The notes: generated by a model not told the origin, from the letters alone. A DNA stretch of 64,000 bases from Streptomyces caniscabiei (GCF_014930365.1 NZ_JABXWI010000002.1:558001-622000); one strand, 5' to 3'. Counted from the stretch's first letter, positions 6,955 to 15,993 are shown. Translations and numbers: made by a program.

Positions 6955-8362
6955 CGGCCCGCACGACAGCGCGGTCACGACTCCCCGGCGTGCCGTCGTC
7001 GTCGGCGCGGGCCTGGCCGGCCTGCTGGCCGCCGCCGCGCTGCGCGACCACGCCGAGGTCACCGTCGTCGAACGCGACGCGCTGCCTGAGGGCCCGGAGC
7101 CCCGCAAGGGCGTGCCCCAGGCCCGGCACGCCCATCTGCTCTGGTCCGGCGGGGCCCGGGCGATGGAGGAGCTGCTGCCCGGGGTCACCGACGCCTGGCT
7201 GGCGGCCGGCGCCCGGCGCATCCCGTTGCCGACCGGGCTGGTGTCCCTGTCGCCGCAGGGCTGGTTGCGCCGCTGGCCGGAGATGGAGTTCATGATCGCG
7301 TGCAGCCGCGATCTGCTGGAGTCGGTCGTCCGCGCCCGGCTCGTCGCCGACGACCGCGTCACGGTGCTGGAGCGCACCGAGATCCTCGGCCTCGCGGGCG
7401 ACGCCTCCCGGGTCACGGGCGTCCGGGTCTCCTCCGCCGACGGCGAGGAACGGGTGCTCACGGCCGATCTGGTGGTGGACGCCGCCGGGCGCGGTTCGCG
7501 GGGCACGGCCTGGCTGGACACGCTCGGGGTGGCGCCCGCGCCGATGGAGGAGGTCGACTCCGGACTCGTGTACGCGAGCCGGATCTTCCGGGCGCCGGCG
7601 GGGACCGAGGAGTACCCGGTGGTCAATGTGCAGCCGGACGGCTCGCAGCCGGTGCCGGGGCGGAGCGCGACGCTGGTGCCCATCGAGGGCGGGCGCTGGC
7701 TGGTGACGGTGTCGGGCACCCGCGGGGGTCAACCGACCGCGCGGACCGAGGAGTTCGAGGCGTTCGCGCGGAACGTCCGGCACCCGGTGGTGGGCGAGCT
7801 GATCTCCCGCGCCGAGCCCCTGACGGACGTCGTGGTCACCCGCAGCACGATCAACCGGCGCCGCTTCTTCGAGAAGGTCTCCGGCTGGCCCGACGGCTTC
7901 GTCGCGATCGGCGACTCGGTCGCCACGTACAACCCGATATACGGCCACGGCATGTCGGTCGCCGCGCAGAGCGCCCTCGTGCTGCGGGAGAAGGCCGCCG
8001 CGCTGGGCCTCACGGCGCCGGGGCTGGCGCGCCGGGTACAGAAGGCCGTGGCGACGCCGGTGACCCTGGCGTGGGAGCTGGCCACGGGCACCGACATCCG
8101 TTACCCGGAGGCCATCGGGAAGCGGCCGAACGCGGTGCAGAGGCTCTTCGGGCGTTACGTGGAGCGGCTGATGCGGACCGCGCTGAGCCGCCCGCCGGTC
8201 TTCAGGCCGTACCTCGGCGTGGTCACCCTCACCGCGCCGATCGGCGCCCTCGTCCGTCCTGAGGTGGTCCTCGCGGTGCTGCGCGGTCCGGTCGAACCCC
8301 CTTTGACGGAACCGCCCCTGACGGAGGATGAGCGTAGGGCGGTGCTGGGAGCGGGCTCCTAG
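6938..8362 (+). CDS. FAD-dependent oxidoreductase / monooxygenase
   Basis: 474-aa flavoenzyme of the glutathione-reductase-2 / group A monooxygenase fold. The N-terminal dinucleotide motif is 'AVVVGAGLAGLLAAAALRDH' ending in the acidic 'VVERD'; the middle has 'DLVVDAAGRGSRGTAWLD' (the DG-type motif) and the second FAD contact is 'GFVAIGDSVATYNPIYGHGM'. The last, with PxxGxG-like character, resembles epoxidases and geranylgeranyl-reductase relatives. The start has AGGAAG upstream and overlaps the membrane-protein gene, so it belongs to that operon. The substrate is unknown; a hydrophobic or membrane-borne one would fit the partner. Confidence 0.8.
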   Translation: MREPVSGPHDSAVTTPRRAVVVGAGLAGLLAAAALRDHAEVTVVERDALPEGPEPRKGVPQARHAHLLWSGGARAMEELLPGVTDAWLAAGARRIPLPTGLVSLSPQGWLRRWPEMEFMIACSRDLLESVVRARLVADDRVTVLERTEILGLAGDASRVTGVRVSSADGEERVLTADLVVDAAGRGSRGTAWLDTLGVAPAPMEEVDSGLVYASRIFRAPAGTEEYPVVNVQPDGSQPVPGRSATLVPIEGGRWLVTVSGTRGGQPTARTEEFEAFARNVRHPVVGELISRAEPLTDVVVTRSTINRRRFFEKVSGWPDGFVAIGDSVATYNPIYGHGMSVAAQSALVLREKAAALGLTAPGLARRVQKAVATPVTLAWELATGTDIRYPEAIGKRPNAVQRLFGRYVERLMRTALSRPPVFRPYLGVVTLTAPIGALVRPEVVLAVLRGPVEPPLTEPPLTEDERRAVLGAGS

Positions 8363-8482
8363 GGCGACTTCCGCGCGCGGGAGAGCGGGATTGTCAGTGG
8401 TGGACGGCAAGCTGGGAGTGTGCCGCCCGTGTGCCGGGGCGGGCACGGAGTTTCGCCGATCCGACCAGGGGAGAGCCGTTCG

Positions 8483-8710
8483 ATGCCGACCGCCGTACTG
8501 ACCGACCGCGAGCGCGCCGCCGTACAGGCCTATCTGCGGCTGCTGGGAACCGTACGAGCAGCGTTCGACGGGCCTTTGGAGTCCCGCCGACCACCCGTGG
8601 TGCCGCCCGCCGCGCTCGCCGAGGCGGAGCAGGCGCTGGCGGCGGCGGGCCTCTCGGGCAACGAGGAGGAGTTCTTCGCACTGCTGAGGAGCTGGTGCCC
8701 GGAGAGGTGA
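8483..8710 (+). CDS. Small hypothetical protein (75 aa)
   Basis: Short acidic helical protein starting MPTAVLTDRERAAVQAYLRL and ending FFALLRSWCPER. It has an AGGGGAG ribosome site and lies 120 bp behind the FAD gene, ahead of a strong terminator. I do not recognise the family. Codon bias is normal for the region and supports coding. Confidence 0.6.
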   Translation: MPTAVLTDRERAAVQAYLRLLGTVRAAFDGPLESRRPPVVPPAALAEAEQALAAAGLSGNEEEFFALLRSWCPER

Positions 8711-8725
8711 GGGCGCGGGCGGCGA

Positions 8726-8754
8726 CGGTCCGCCGGGTCTCCTCCGGCGGACCG
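8726..8754. terminator. Bidirectional intrinsic terminator
   Basis: Perfect 11-bp stem (CGGTCCGCCGG at 8726-8736 with CCGGCGGACCG at 8744-8754) and 7-nt loop between two convergent genes. Confidence 0.75.
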
Positions 8755-8767
8755 CGGCCTGCCCTAC

Positions 8768-9751
8768 CTAGGGCAGGAGCTCGGTCAGGTACATCCCGGC
8801 GGCCTGGTCGACCAGTTGCCGCAGGGCCGGGAGGTAGCTCTCGTCGCCGCCCAGTTCGTCGAGGACGCGGTGCGCGTCGTCGCGGAACGCCGTGAGGTCC
8901 TTCTCGAAGCGCCGGAGCACGGCGGGGGCGAGGAGAGTCGCGCGGAGCCGGGCGCGGGCCGGTGCGGAGTCGCGCGCGGCGCGCCCGAGTTCCGCGACCC
9001 GTGCCCTGGATCCGGGGGGTGCCTCCTCCAGGGCGCAGGCGAGGAGATAGGTGACCGTGCCGTTGCGCAGGTCCTCGTCGCGGCCGGAGAGCAGGTCCTC
9101 CTGGTCGTTGAACAGCTGCCAGAGGAACCCGAAGACATCGCCGAACTCCCGCCAGAGTTCGGTCCGTTCGGTTCCCGCGCCGGAGAGGATCGCGGCCATG
9201 GCCGTGATCATCGCGAAGGGGGCGCCGGACTTGCCGCGACAGGCGGCCACGACCGCGTCGCGGGAGGCGTTCGCCGGGTCGCCGCGCAGATCGCGCAGCT
9301 GGCCCTCCACGGCGTCGATCGAGCAGTCGACGATCTCCCGGGTGAGGGCGTTGCGCACCGCGTCCGGCACCGGCTGGGCCTGTACGACCCTGATGGGCAG
9401 GGCCTGTCCGCTGAGGACGGCGGCCAGCAGTGCCTCGTCCGGGCCGAGTCCGGCGGGGGTGTGCGCGCCGTGGCCGTCGGCCAGGTCGTCGAGGTAGCAG
9501 GCGGAGGTCCACCACAGGACGTGCACGGCCGCCAGAGGGACGGCCGGTCGGGCGACGCCGGTCTCACAGCCGTGCACGAGGAGGGGGAGCACGGACAACG
9601 GGTATTTCATCTGCTGATGTCCCAGCAGCCCGGATATGGATCTTCGGACCGCCGCGGTCGACGGCCCGAGGCCCTCCAGGGCGCCGGCGATCTCCGCGTC
9701 GATGTCGGACGCGACCTGTCGGTGCAGTTCGGCGTAGGAGAGGGTGGTCAT
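8768..9751 (-). CDS. Polyprenyl (isoprenyl diphosphate) synthase family protein
   Basis: 327-aa all-helical prenyl synthase. The first aspartate-rich motif is DDLAD in 'TSACYLDDLADGHGA' and the second is the variant NDQED in 'LWQLFNDQEDLLSGRD'; both are needed for Mg-diphosphate binding, and the second begins with Asn instead of Asp. The 'CRGKSGAPFAMITAMAAIL' segment matches the usual helix before the second motif. Product chain length cannot be read off. The ATG overlaps the upstream phosphopantetheinyl-transferase stop by 4 bp (ATGA). A longer frame to 9976 lies inside that upstream gene and is rejected. Possible roles are a terpenoid precursor or membrane prenyl chain. Confidence 0.78.
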   Translation of the reverse strand: MTTLSYAELHRQVASDIDAEIAGALEGLGPSTAAVRRSISGLLGHQQMKYPLSVLPLLVHGCETGVARPAVPLAAVHVLWWTSACYLDDLADGHGAHTPAGLGPDEALLAAVLSGQALPIRVVQAQPVPDAVRNALTREIVDCSIDAVEGQLRDLRGDPANASRDAVVAACRGKSGAPFAMITAMAAILSGAGTERTELWREFGDVFGFLWQLFNDQEDLLSGRDEDLRNGTVTYLLACALEEAPPGSRARVAELGRAARDSAPARARLRATLLAPAVLRRFEKDLTAFRDDAHRVLDELGGDESYLPALRQLVDQAAGMYLTELLP

Positions 9752-10455
9752 CCGGCGTCCTCGTCCGTCGCGGGGAAGGGAACCGGGACCGCCGTCGCCA
9801 GCAGCCCGCCCCGGACGGTCCAGCGCCCGTCGAAGGTGTCGACGCGGCGGCCGGCCACCACCGGTCCGGGGACGAGGAGCCGGGCGCGCAGCGCGCCGGA
9901 GCGGCCGTCGGGGCCGACGGTCAGCTCGATGTCGGCCTCCGAGAAGTCCAGCCACCGCCGGGTGAGCGGGAACCACGCCTTGTAGACGGACTCCTTGGCG
10001 CTGAAGAGCAGCCGGTCCCAGTGGACCGAGGGGTGGTCGGCGGTCAGCCGGCGCAGCCGGGTCTCCTCGGCGGGCAGGGCGATCGCCGTCAGGACGCCCT
10101 CGGGCAGGACGTCGTGGGGTTCGGCGTCGATGCCGAGGGAGGCGAGGTCGACGGCGCGGACCAGCGCGGCGGCGGCGTACCCCTCGCAGTGGGTCATGCT
10201 GCCGGTCAGTCCGTCCGGCCAGCCGGGGGCGCCGCGCTCGCCGGGCACGATCGCCTGCGGGGCGGCCCCGAGCTTCTCCATGGCCCGCCGGGCGCAGGCA
10301 CGGACGAGGGTGAACTCGCGGCGCCGCTTCTCCACCGCCCGGGCGACGACCGCCTCCTCCTCGGGGTACAGCTCGACCCCCTCGACGGCGGCGGCCGCTT
10401 CATGGGCGTGCGCCTCCACGACCACGACCGCTCCCGGGAGCAGTTCCTCGATCAC
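9748..10455 (-). CDS. 4'-phosphopantetheinyl transferase (Sfp/EntD type)
   Basis: 235-aa enzyme that moves phosphopantetheine from CoA to a carrier-protein serine. Diagnostic motifs are 'GSMTHCEGYAAAAL', 'LGIDAEPHDVL' (Mg-binding Asp and Glu) and 'RLLFSAKESVYKAWFPL' (the WxxKES-like catalytic block). The run of motifs and the length are those of EntD-type enzymes that modify NRPS, PKS or siderophore carriers. No carrier protein, NRPS or PKS lies in this window, so it probably serves clusters elsewhere. It overlaps the phosphoesterase gene by 56 bp and the prenyl-synthase gene by 4 bp, indicating one transcript. Confidence 0.88.
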   Translation of the reverse strand: MIEELLPGAVVVVEAHAHEAAAAVEGVELYPEEEAVVARAVEKRRREFTLVRACARRAMEKLGAAPQAIVPGERGAPGWPDGLTGSMTHCEGYAAAALVRAVDLASLGIDAEPHDVLPEGVLTAIALPAEETRLRRLTADHPSVHWDRLLFSAKESVYKAWFPLTRRWLDFSEADIELTVGPDGRSGALRARLLVPGPVVAGRRVDTFDGRWTVRGGLLATAVPVPFPATDEDAG

Positions 10456-11311
10456 CGGCTCCGACCTCCATCGGCAGAATGCGGCGCAGCCTGCCCGGGG
10501 GTTCCGGGCGCGGTCGCCACTCGCGGGGGTATCCCACGGACACCTCTTCGAAGCGGACCCCGTCCAGCCAGGTGGTCCGCGGGATGTGCAGATGGCCGTA
10601 GACCATGACCTCGACGTTGAACCGCCGGTGCCAGTCGGCGGTCAGCTCCGTGCCGCACCACATGGCGAACTCGGGGTACCACAGGACGTCCGTGGGGTGC
10701 CGGTCCAGCGGGTAGTGGTTGACCAGCACCTTCGGCAGCTCTACCGGCAGTTCGGCGAGCCTGCGTTCGGTCTCCGCGACACGGGCGTGGCACCAGGCCT
10801 CGCGGCTCGGGTACGGGTCGGGGTGCAGCACGTGCTCGTCGGTGCAGACGATTCCGGTGCCGTGCGCGTAGGCGAGTCCCGCCGCCTTGGTGGCGCATCC
10901 CTCGGGCAGGAAGGAGTAGTCGTACAACAGGAACAGCGGTGCGATCACCACCGGGCCGCCGGGGCCCTCCCAGAGGGGATAGGGGTCCTCGGGGGTGACG
11001 ACGCCCAGTTCGCGGCAGAGGGCGACGAGATGGTCGTACCGCTCGACGCCCCTGTGGGGGACGGTCTCGCTGGGGTGGGTCCACAGTTCGTGGTTGCCGG
11101 GCACCCAGACGACCTTGGCGAAGCGGTCGGCGAGGGTGCTGAGCGCCCAGCGGATGTCGGCGACCTTCTCGGAGACGTCACCGGCGACGAGCAGCCAGTC
11201 GTCGTCGGTCTCGGGGCGCATCCGCTCGACCAGGGCTCGGTTCTCGGGATAGCCGATGTGCAGATCACTGACGGCCAGCAGATTTCCGTGACGGCCGACC
11301 CTCGACTCCAC
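10400..11311 (-). CDS. Calcineurin-like metallophosphoesterase
   Basis: 303-aa cytoplasmic phosphoesterase with a full set of dimetal motifs: DLH in 'LLAVSDLHIGYPENR', GDV in 'WLLVAGDVSEKVADI', GNHE in 'VVWVPGNHELWTHPS', 'VNHYPLDRHP' and GHLH in 'VMVYGHLHIPRT'. The GTG at 11311 is preceded by GGAAGGGAG and is chosen; an ATG at 11344 would add 11 residues. Phosphoesterases of this kind are often found beside phosphopantetheinyl transferases in Streptomyces. A plausible but unproved role is hydrolysis of CoA-derived or phosphopantetheine products. First gene of a three-gene operon. Confidence 0.85.
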   Translation of the reverse strand: MESRVGRHGNLLAVSDLHIGYPENRALVERMRPETDDDWLLVAGDVSEKVADIRWALSTLADRFAKVVWVPGNHELWTHPSETVPHRGVERYDHLVALCRELGVVTPEDPYPLWEGPGGPVVIAPLFLLYDYSFLPEGCATKAAGLAYAHGTGIVCTDEHVLHPDPYPSREAWCHARVAETERRLAELPVELPKVLVNHYPLDRHPTDVLWYPEFAMWCGTELTADWHRRFNVEVMVYGHLHIPRTTWLDGVRFEEVSVGYPREWRPRPEPPGRLRRILPMEVGAGDRGTAPGSGRGRGGARP

Positions 11312-11589
11312 CCGTGCTCCCTTCCGGACACCGAACATCAACACGAGAACACAGGTGCGTACCCGTGGACAAGACCGACCTGCCGCGCGGGGGCGGACGG
11401 CTCCCGGCGCGCCCGCCCCACAAGGATTAACACGCGCGTGACAGAAACATGGGCCCCGGTGGCCGTATGATCCGTCCTACACCACCGCCACGCCTCTCTT
11501 TCGCGTACGGCGGTTCGGCGTACCTCCATCCCCCCTGGCCGGGCACGGCCTGCTTCGCCCTGCCCGCGAACCCTGGAAAGGCGGCCTGC

Positions 11590-12741
11590 ATGGTCTCTCG
11601 CGTACGCGTCTGGCTCAACCGCACGTACGCGGAGAATGTCTTCTTCATGGATCAGCTGCGGCATAATCCGCACGCTCGTCCGGTGGAGATCCATGCCACG
11701 CACGGTGACGCCGACTCCCCCGTCCTGGCCGCCGCCGACACCGCCGACCTGGAGCCCGAGGGCCTCTCCCCCGCCGCGTACGTGGAGTACGCGCTGGACC
11801 AGTGCGCCAAGCGCGGCATCGACGTGTTCGTGCCCCGGTTGCACCAGGCGGCACTCGCCGCGCACCGCGAGGAGTTCGCCGCCGTCGGTACGGCTCTGCT
11901 GGCGCCGACCGCCTCGGCCATCGAGGTCTTCGAGGACAAGGTGACCGCGTACGAGGCGGTCCGGGAGCACGGGGTGCCGGTCCCGCCGTGGTTCCGGGTC
12001 ACCGACGCCGACGAACTGATCGCCGCCGTCGAGGAGTTGGAGGCAGGCGGACACAGGGCGTGCTTCAAGCCGGCGTCCGGTGCGGGCGGTGTGGGCTTCC
12101 GTGTCGTCACGCGCACCCCCTTCTCGCTCGAACACCTCAGTGGCTTCCCGAGCCCGTACGTCCAGCTCGACATGGTCGTGGAGGCGGTACGGGCGGCCGA
12201 GGAGCCGGTCGACTGGATGGTGATGCCGCGGCTGGAGCAGCCGGAGGTGTCCGTCGACTGCCTCACCGGCCCCGACGGACGGGTCCGGATGGCCGTGGGC
12301 CGTACCAAGAACGGCCGGCGGCGCGGGTTCACGCTCCACCCGGCGTGGATCGAGCCGGCGCGGCGGATCGCGGAGCGGTTCGGGCTGCACTACCTGACCA
12401 ACATCCAGTTCCGGATGTACGGCGACGAGCCGGTCCTCATGGACATCAACACGCGCCCGGCGGGCGGGCTGCACCAGCTGGCGCTGTGCGGGATCAACGC
12501 GCCGTGGGCCGCTGTGCGGTTGGCGCTCGGCGAGGAGCCGGGAGAGGTGCTGCCGACGCGGCTGGGGCAGGACTACACGGTGGTGTCGGGGCCGCGGCCG
12601 GTGCGGCCGGTGGCGTTGCCGCACCAGGTGGCTGAGGTGCCGGTTGCCGAGGTGGCCGTCGCGGTGGACGCGCGGCCGGTGGCTGTCGCGCCGCCGGTGG
12701 CCTGCAAGCCGACCGCCGCGGACCGGCCGCTCGCCGTCTGA
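11590..12741 (+). CDS. ATP-grasp domain protein
   Basis: 383-aa ATP-grasp enzyme, a carboxylate-amine/thiol ligase fold. Visible parts are an N-terminal domain ('VRVWLNRTYAENVFFMDQL'), the ATP lid and lysine region 'FEDKVTAYEAVREHGVPVPP', a glycine-rich 'CFKPASGAGGVGFRV', and the metal/ATP acidic motif 'VLMDINTRPAGGLHQLA' near residue 280. The ATG at 11590 has GGAAAGG eight bases upstream. The last 40 residues are a Pro/Val/Ala low-complexity tail outside the catalytic core. It stands alone, so its acceptor and amine are unknown. The 278-bp gap upstream holds a good -10 hexamer (TATGAT, 11466-11471) without a convincing -35 at normal spacing. Confidence 0.8.
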   Translation: MVSRVRVWLNRTYAENVFFMDQLRHNPHARPVEIHATHGDADSPVLAAADTADLEPEGLSPAAYVEYALDQCAKRGIDVFVPRLHQAALAAHREEFAAVGTALLAPTASAIEVFEDKVTAYEAVREHGVPVPPWFRVTDADELIAAVEELEAGGHRACFKPASGAGGVGFRVVTRTPFSLEHLSGFPSPYVQLDMVVEAVRAAEEPVDWMVMPRLEQPEVSVDCLTGPDGRVRMAVGRTKNGRRRGFTLHPAWIEPARRIAERFGLHYLTNIQFRMYGDEPVLMDINTRPAGGLHQLALCGINAPWAAVRLALGEEPGEVLPTRLGQDYTVVSGPRPVRPVALPHQVAEVPVAEVAVAVDARPVAVAPPVACKPTAADRPLAV

Positions 12742-12804
12742 GCCAGCAAGGGCCGCGCCCCTTCGACCCCATCCGCGGGTCCGGTGGGGCTTCTCGCGCA
12801 GTTC

Positions 12805-12846
12805 CCCGCGCCCCTGAAAGGCCTGCGGCCGGTTCAGGGGCGCGGG
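12805..12846. terminator. Bidirectional terminator made from a dispersed Streptomyces repeat
   Basis: Perfect 14-bp stem, CCCGCGCCCCTGAA (12805-12818) with TTCAGGGGCGCGGG (12833-12846), between convergent genes. The adjoining bases CGCAGTTCCCCGCGCCCC are the reverse complement of the motif GGGGCGCGGGGAACTGCG seen again near 57090, so this is a copy of a repeat common in the genus. Confidence 0.75.
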
Positions 12847-12883
12847 TACGGCGTTCAGCCTTGACGCTTCCCGGGAAGCAGGG

Positions 12884-15800
12884 TCACCGCTTCCCCACCG
12901 CCAGCCGCAGCGTCTGCACCTCGAACGGGCGCAGTGTCACCGGGACGCCGTCGCCGTCCGTGGCCGCCTCCGCCAGGGGGCGTTCCAGCAGGTCGGTGAT
13001 CTGGGCCCCGGCGAGCGGGAATCCGGTGCGCAGGACGCCTCGGGCCCGGCCGCCGCTCGACTCGTAGATCCGGACCACGACGTCGCCCGAGGCGTCGTCG
13101 GCGAGTTTGACCGCCTCGACGGTGACGCCCTCGCCGTCCACGGACACCACCGGCTCGGGGGCGCCCGCCGCGTCCGCGACGCGCAGCGGCAGGTTGAGGG
13201 CGTAGCCCTCGGCGACCGCGTCCTCGATGCTCGCGCCCGGCAGGAGCGAGTAGGTGAGGCGGTGCTTGCCCTGGTCGGCCTCGGGGTCCGGGATGCGCGG
13301 GGCGCGGACCAGGCTGAGGCGGACCGTGGTGGTCGTACCGCCGTCCTCGCGGACCGTGCGGGAGACGTCGTGGCCGTACGTCGAGTCGTTGATGACCGCG
13401 ACGCCGTAGCCGGGTTCGCCGACGTGCACCCAGCGGTGGCCGGAGACCTCGAAGCGGGCCGCCTCCCAGCTGGTGTTGGTGTGGGTGGGGCGCTGGATGT
13501 GGCCGAACTGGATCTCGGCGGAGGTGTGGGCGGCGCGGACGTCGATCGGGAAACCGGCCTTGAGGAACTTCTCGGCCTCGTGCCAGTCGATGTCCGTCTC
13601 GAAGTCGATCCGGGGGCTGCCGGCGCGCAGGGTGATCGTCTGCGTGATGCGGGAGCCCTTGCCGAAGGACCGCTCCACGCGGATCGCGCCGAGCAGGGGG
13701 TCCTCCTCGACCACGGTGATCGACTCGGGCTCCAGCAGGTCGGTGTAGCGGTTCCTGTAGTGCTTGTCGACGTCCCAGGCGTCCCAGTAGTTGGGGAGGT
13801 CGGTGTGCAGGCGGAGCAGGTTGCCCCGGTCGCCGAGGACCTCGCGGTCGGCGACGAGGTCGCGCACGGACGCCAGGGTGCCGTCCTCGGCGATCTCGAC
13901 CCGGACCAGGCCGTTGTCGAGGACGCGGCCGGAGACGGTGACGGGGTGCGGGGCATCGGCGGGCGCGAGGGGCGCGCTGCCGTTCGCCGGCACCGTCACG
14001 TACACCGGGGAGCCCGTGGAGGTGCGGACCACCTCGGCACGGTCGCGGGGGCTGGTGTTGAAGACACGGGAGTCACCGCCGCCGAGCGCCGCGATCGCCT
14101 CCCGCGTCAGCTCCTCCAGTTCCTTCGCCACGCGGGCGTACTCCGCCTCGGCCTCGCGGTGCACCCAGGCGATCGAGGAGCCCGGCAGGATGTCGTGGAA
14201 CTGGTGGAGGAGGACCGTCTTCCAGAGGCGGTCGAGCTTCTCGTACGGGTAGGCGTACTCCGGCGCGTGGAGCGCGGCCGTCGTCGCCCACAGCTCGGCC
14301 TCGCGCAGCTTGTGCTCGCTGCGGCGGTTGCCCTGCTTGGTGCGGGCCTGGGAGGTGTACGTGGCGCGGTGCAGCTCCAGGTACAGCTCGCCGTTCCAGA
14401 CGGGGGCGTCCTCGTACTCGGCGCGGGCCTTGGCGAAGAACTCGTCGGGGTGTTCGACGACGACCTTCGGGGAGCCCTCCAGGTCCGCGAGGCGGCGGGC
14501 CCGCTCCATGATCTCGCGGGTGGGGCCGCCGCCGCCGTCGCCCCAGCCGAAGGGGGCCAGGGAACGCGTACCGCCGCCCTTCTCCTGGTAGTTGCGGACG
14601 GCGCGGTCCATCTCCTCGCCGCTGAAGCGGGCGTTGTAGGTGTCGACCGGCGGGAAGTGGGTGAAGATGCGGGTGCCGTCGATGCCCTCCCACCAGAAGG
14701 TGTGGTGGGGGAAGCGGTTGGTCTGGTTCCAGGAGATCTTCTGGGTGAGGAACCACTCGTTGCCGGCGAGCTTGGCGAGCTGCGGGTAGGAGGCGTTGTA
14801 GCCGAAGGAGTCCGGCAGCCAGACGCCCTTGGTCTCGATGCCGAAGTGCTCGATGAAGAACCGCTTGCCGTGGACGAGCTGGCGGGCGATGGCCTCGCCG
14901 CCGGGCAGGTTGCCGTCGGACTCGACCCACATGCCGCCGACCGGGACCCACTGGCCCTTGTCGACGGCCTTCTTGATCCGCTCCCACACCTGCGGGTAGT
15001 TGTCGCGCACCCACTCGTACTGCACGGCCTGGGAGCAGGCGAAGATGAAGTCCTCGTACTCGTCGGCCAGCGCGGTGACGTTGGAGAAGGTGCGGGAGGT
15101 CTTGCGCTTGGTCTCGCGGATGGGCCAGAGCCAGGCGGAGTCGATGTGCGCGTGGCCGACACCGGAGACGGTGTGGGCGCTGGCGTGGGCGGGCTTGGCG
15201 AGGACCGGGGCGAGGATCTCGCGGACGGCGGTGGCGCTGCCGGAGACGTCGTCGAGGTCGACGGCGTCCATGGCCCGGTCCAGGGCGTGCAGGATCTCGT
15301 GGCGGCGGGGCTCGTGCTCGCCGAGGTGGACCATCAGCTCGCGCAGCACCTGGAGGTCCAGGTCGAGGTGGAAGACCTCCTCGTCGAGGACGGCGATGTC
15401 GGCGCGCCGGAAGGTGTAGAGCGGCTTGTCGCCGGCGGTGAGGATGTCGCCGAGCGGGGTGATCTTCGAGAAGTTGTCGGCGAGGATGTCGGGGTTGGAG
15501 GCGGCCTCGACCAGGTAGTCGACGCTCTCGCCGCCGCGTACGGGGTTGCCGATCGGGACGTACTGGTTGAGCGGGTTGACCGCCTTCAGCGGGGTGCCGT
15601 CGGCGAGGTGGACGAGGGCCTCGGCCTGGTTGCCGGGCCAGTCGCCGACGAACCCGAGGTCGATGACGGCCTCGACGCGGCGGCCCGCCCATGCGGCGGG
15701 GACCTGTCCGCGCATCCGGAACCAGGTGGTGCCCCACGGCGGGCCCCAGGGGGTGTCCATCGCGAACGGGGTGTACGAGGCGGCCGCGGCCTCCTCGAAG

Positions 15801-15931
15801 GGGACGGGCTCGCCCGGCGCCTGCCAGGCCTCGACCTCGAAGGGCACCGAGGCCGCGTAGATCGCGGGCTTGACGCGTTGGGTGTGGACGCGCTCTACGC
15901 GTTCCTCGATCCGGCGGCGTTCGTCATGCAT
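12884..15931 (-). CDS. Alpha-mannosidase, glycoside hydrolase family 38
   Basis: 1015-aa cytoplasmic retaining alpha-mannosidase. An N-terminal ancillary domain (to about residue 240) precedes the catalytic barrel. The zinc-site motif 'GHAHIDSAWLWPIRETKR' is at about 260-277, the nucleophile block 'GGMWVESDGNLPGGE' at about 332-346 (nucleophile Asp about 339), and later 'LPDSFGYNASYPQL' and 'QFHDILPGSSIAWVHREAE' appear. The beta-rich C-terminal domains end 'VTLRPFEVQTLRLAVGKR'. No signal peptide, so it works on imported oligosaccharides. It is the distal gene of a GH4-GH38 pair with a LacI-type operator in the 86-bp gap. The open frame reaching 17362 on this strand is only a shadow of the GH4 gene. 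Confidence 0.9.
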   Translation of the reverse strand: MHDERRRIEERVERVHTQRVKPAIYAASVPFEVEAWQAPGEPVPFEEAAAASYTPFAMDTPWGPPWGTTWFRMRGQVPAAWAGRRVEAVIDLGFVGDWPGNQAEALVHLADGTPLKAVNPLNQYVPIGNPVRGGESVDYLVEAASNPDILADNFSKITPLGDILTAGDKPLYTFRRADIAVLDEEVFHLDLDLQVLRELMVHLGEHEPRRHEILHALDRAMDAVDLDDVSGSATAVREILAPVLAKPAHASAHTVSGVGHAHIDSAWLWPIRETKRKTSRTFSNVTALADEYEDFIFACSQAVQYEWVRDNYPQVWERIKKAVDKGQWVPVGGMWVESDGNLPGGEAIARQLVHGKRFFIEHFGIETKGVWLPDSFGYNASYPQLAKLAGNEWFLTQKISWNQTNRFPHHTFWWEGIDGTRIFTHFPPVDTYNARFSGEEMDRAVRNYQEKGGGTRSLAPFGWGDGGGGPTREIMERARRLADLEGSPKVVVEHPDEFFAKARAEYEDAPVWNGELYLELHRATYTSQARTKQGNRRSEHKLREAELWATTAALHAPEYAYPYEKLDRLWKTVLLHQFHDILPGSSIAWVHREAEAEYARVAKELEELTREAIAALGGGDSRVFNTSPRDRAEVVRTSTGSPVYVTVPANGSAPLAPADAPHPVTVSGRVLDNGLVRVEIAEDGTLASVRDLVADREVLGDRGNLLRLHTDLPNYWDAWDVDKHYRNRYTDLLEPESITVVEEDPLLGAIRVERSFGKGSRITQTITLRAGSPRIDFETDIDWHEAEKFLKAGFPIDVRAAHTSAEIQFGHIQRPTHTNTSWEAARFEVSGHRWVHVGEPGYGVAVINDSTYGHDVSRTVREDGGTTTTVRLSLVRAPRIPDPEADQGKHRLTYSLLPGASIEDAVAEGYALNLPLRVADAAGAPEPVVSVDGEGVTVEAVKLADDASGDVVVRIYESSGGRARGVLRTGFPLAGAQITDLLERPLAEAATDGDGVPVTLRPFEVQTLRLAVGKR

Positions 15932-15993
15932 GAGAGGTCTCCAGAGAGGGGGCGGAGCAGAAAGCGGAGGGAGCGGGTGGGAAGGTCGAGGGC

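Noticed and set aside
8768..11311. Biosynthetic gene cluster built on the prenyl synthase and phosphopantetheinyl transferase
   Set aside because: No cyclase, NRPS, PKS or tailoring set; three housekeeping-like enzymes are not enough to claim a cluster.
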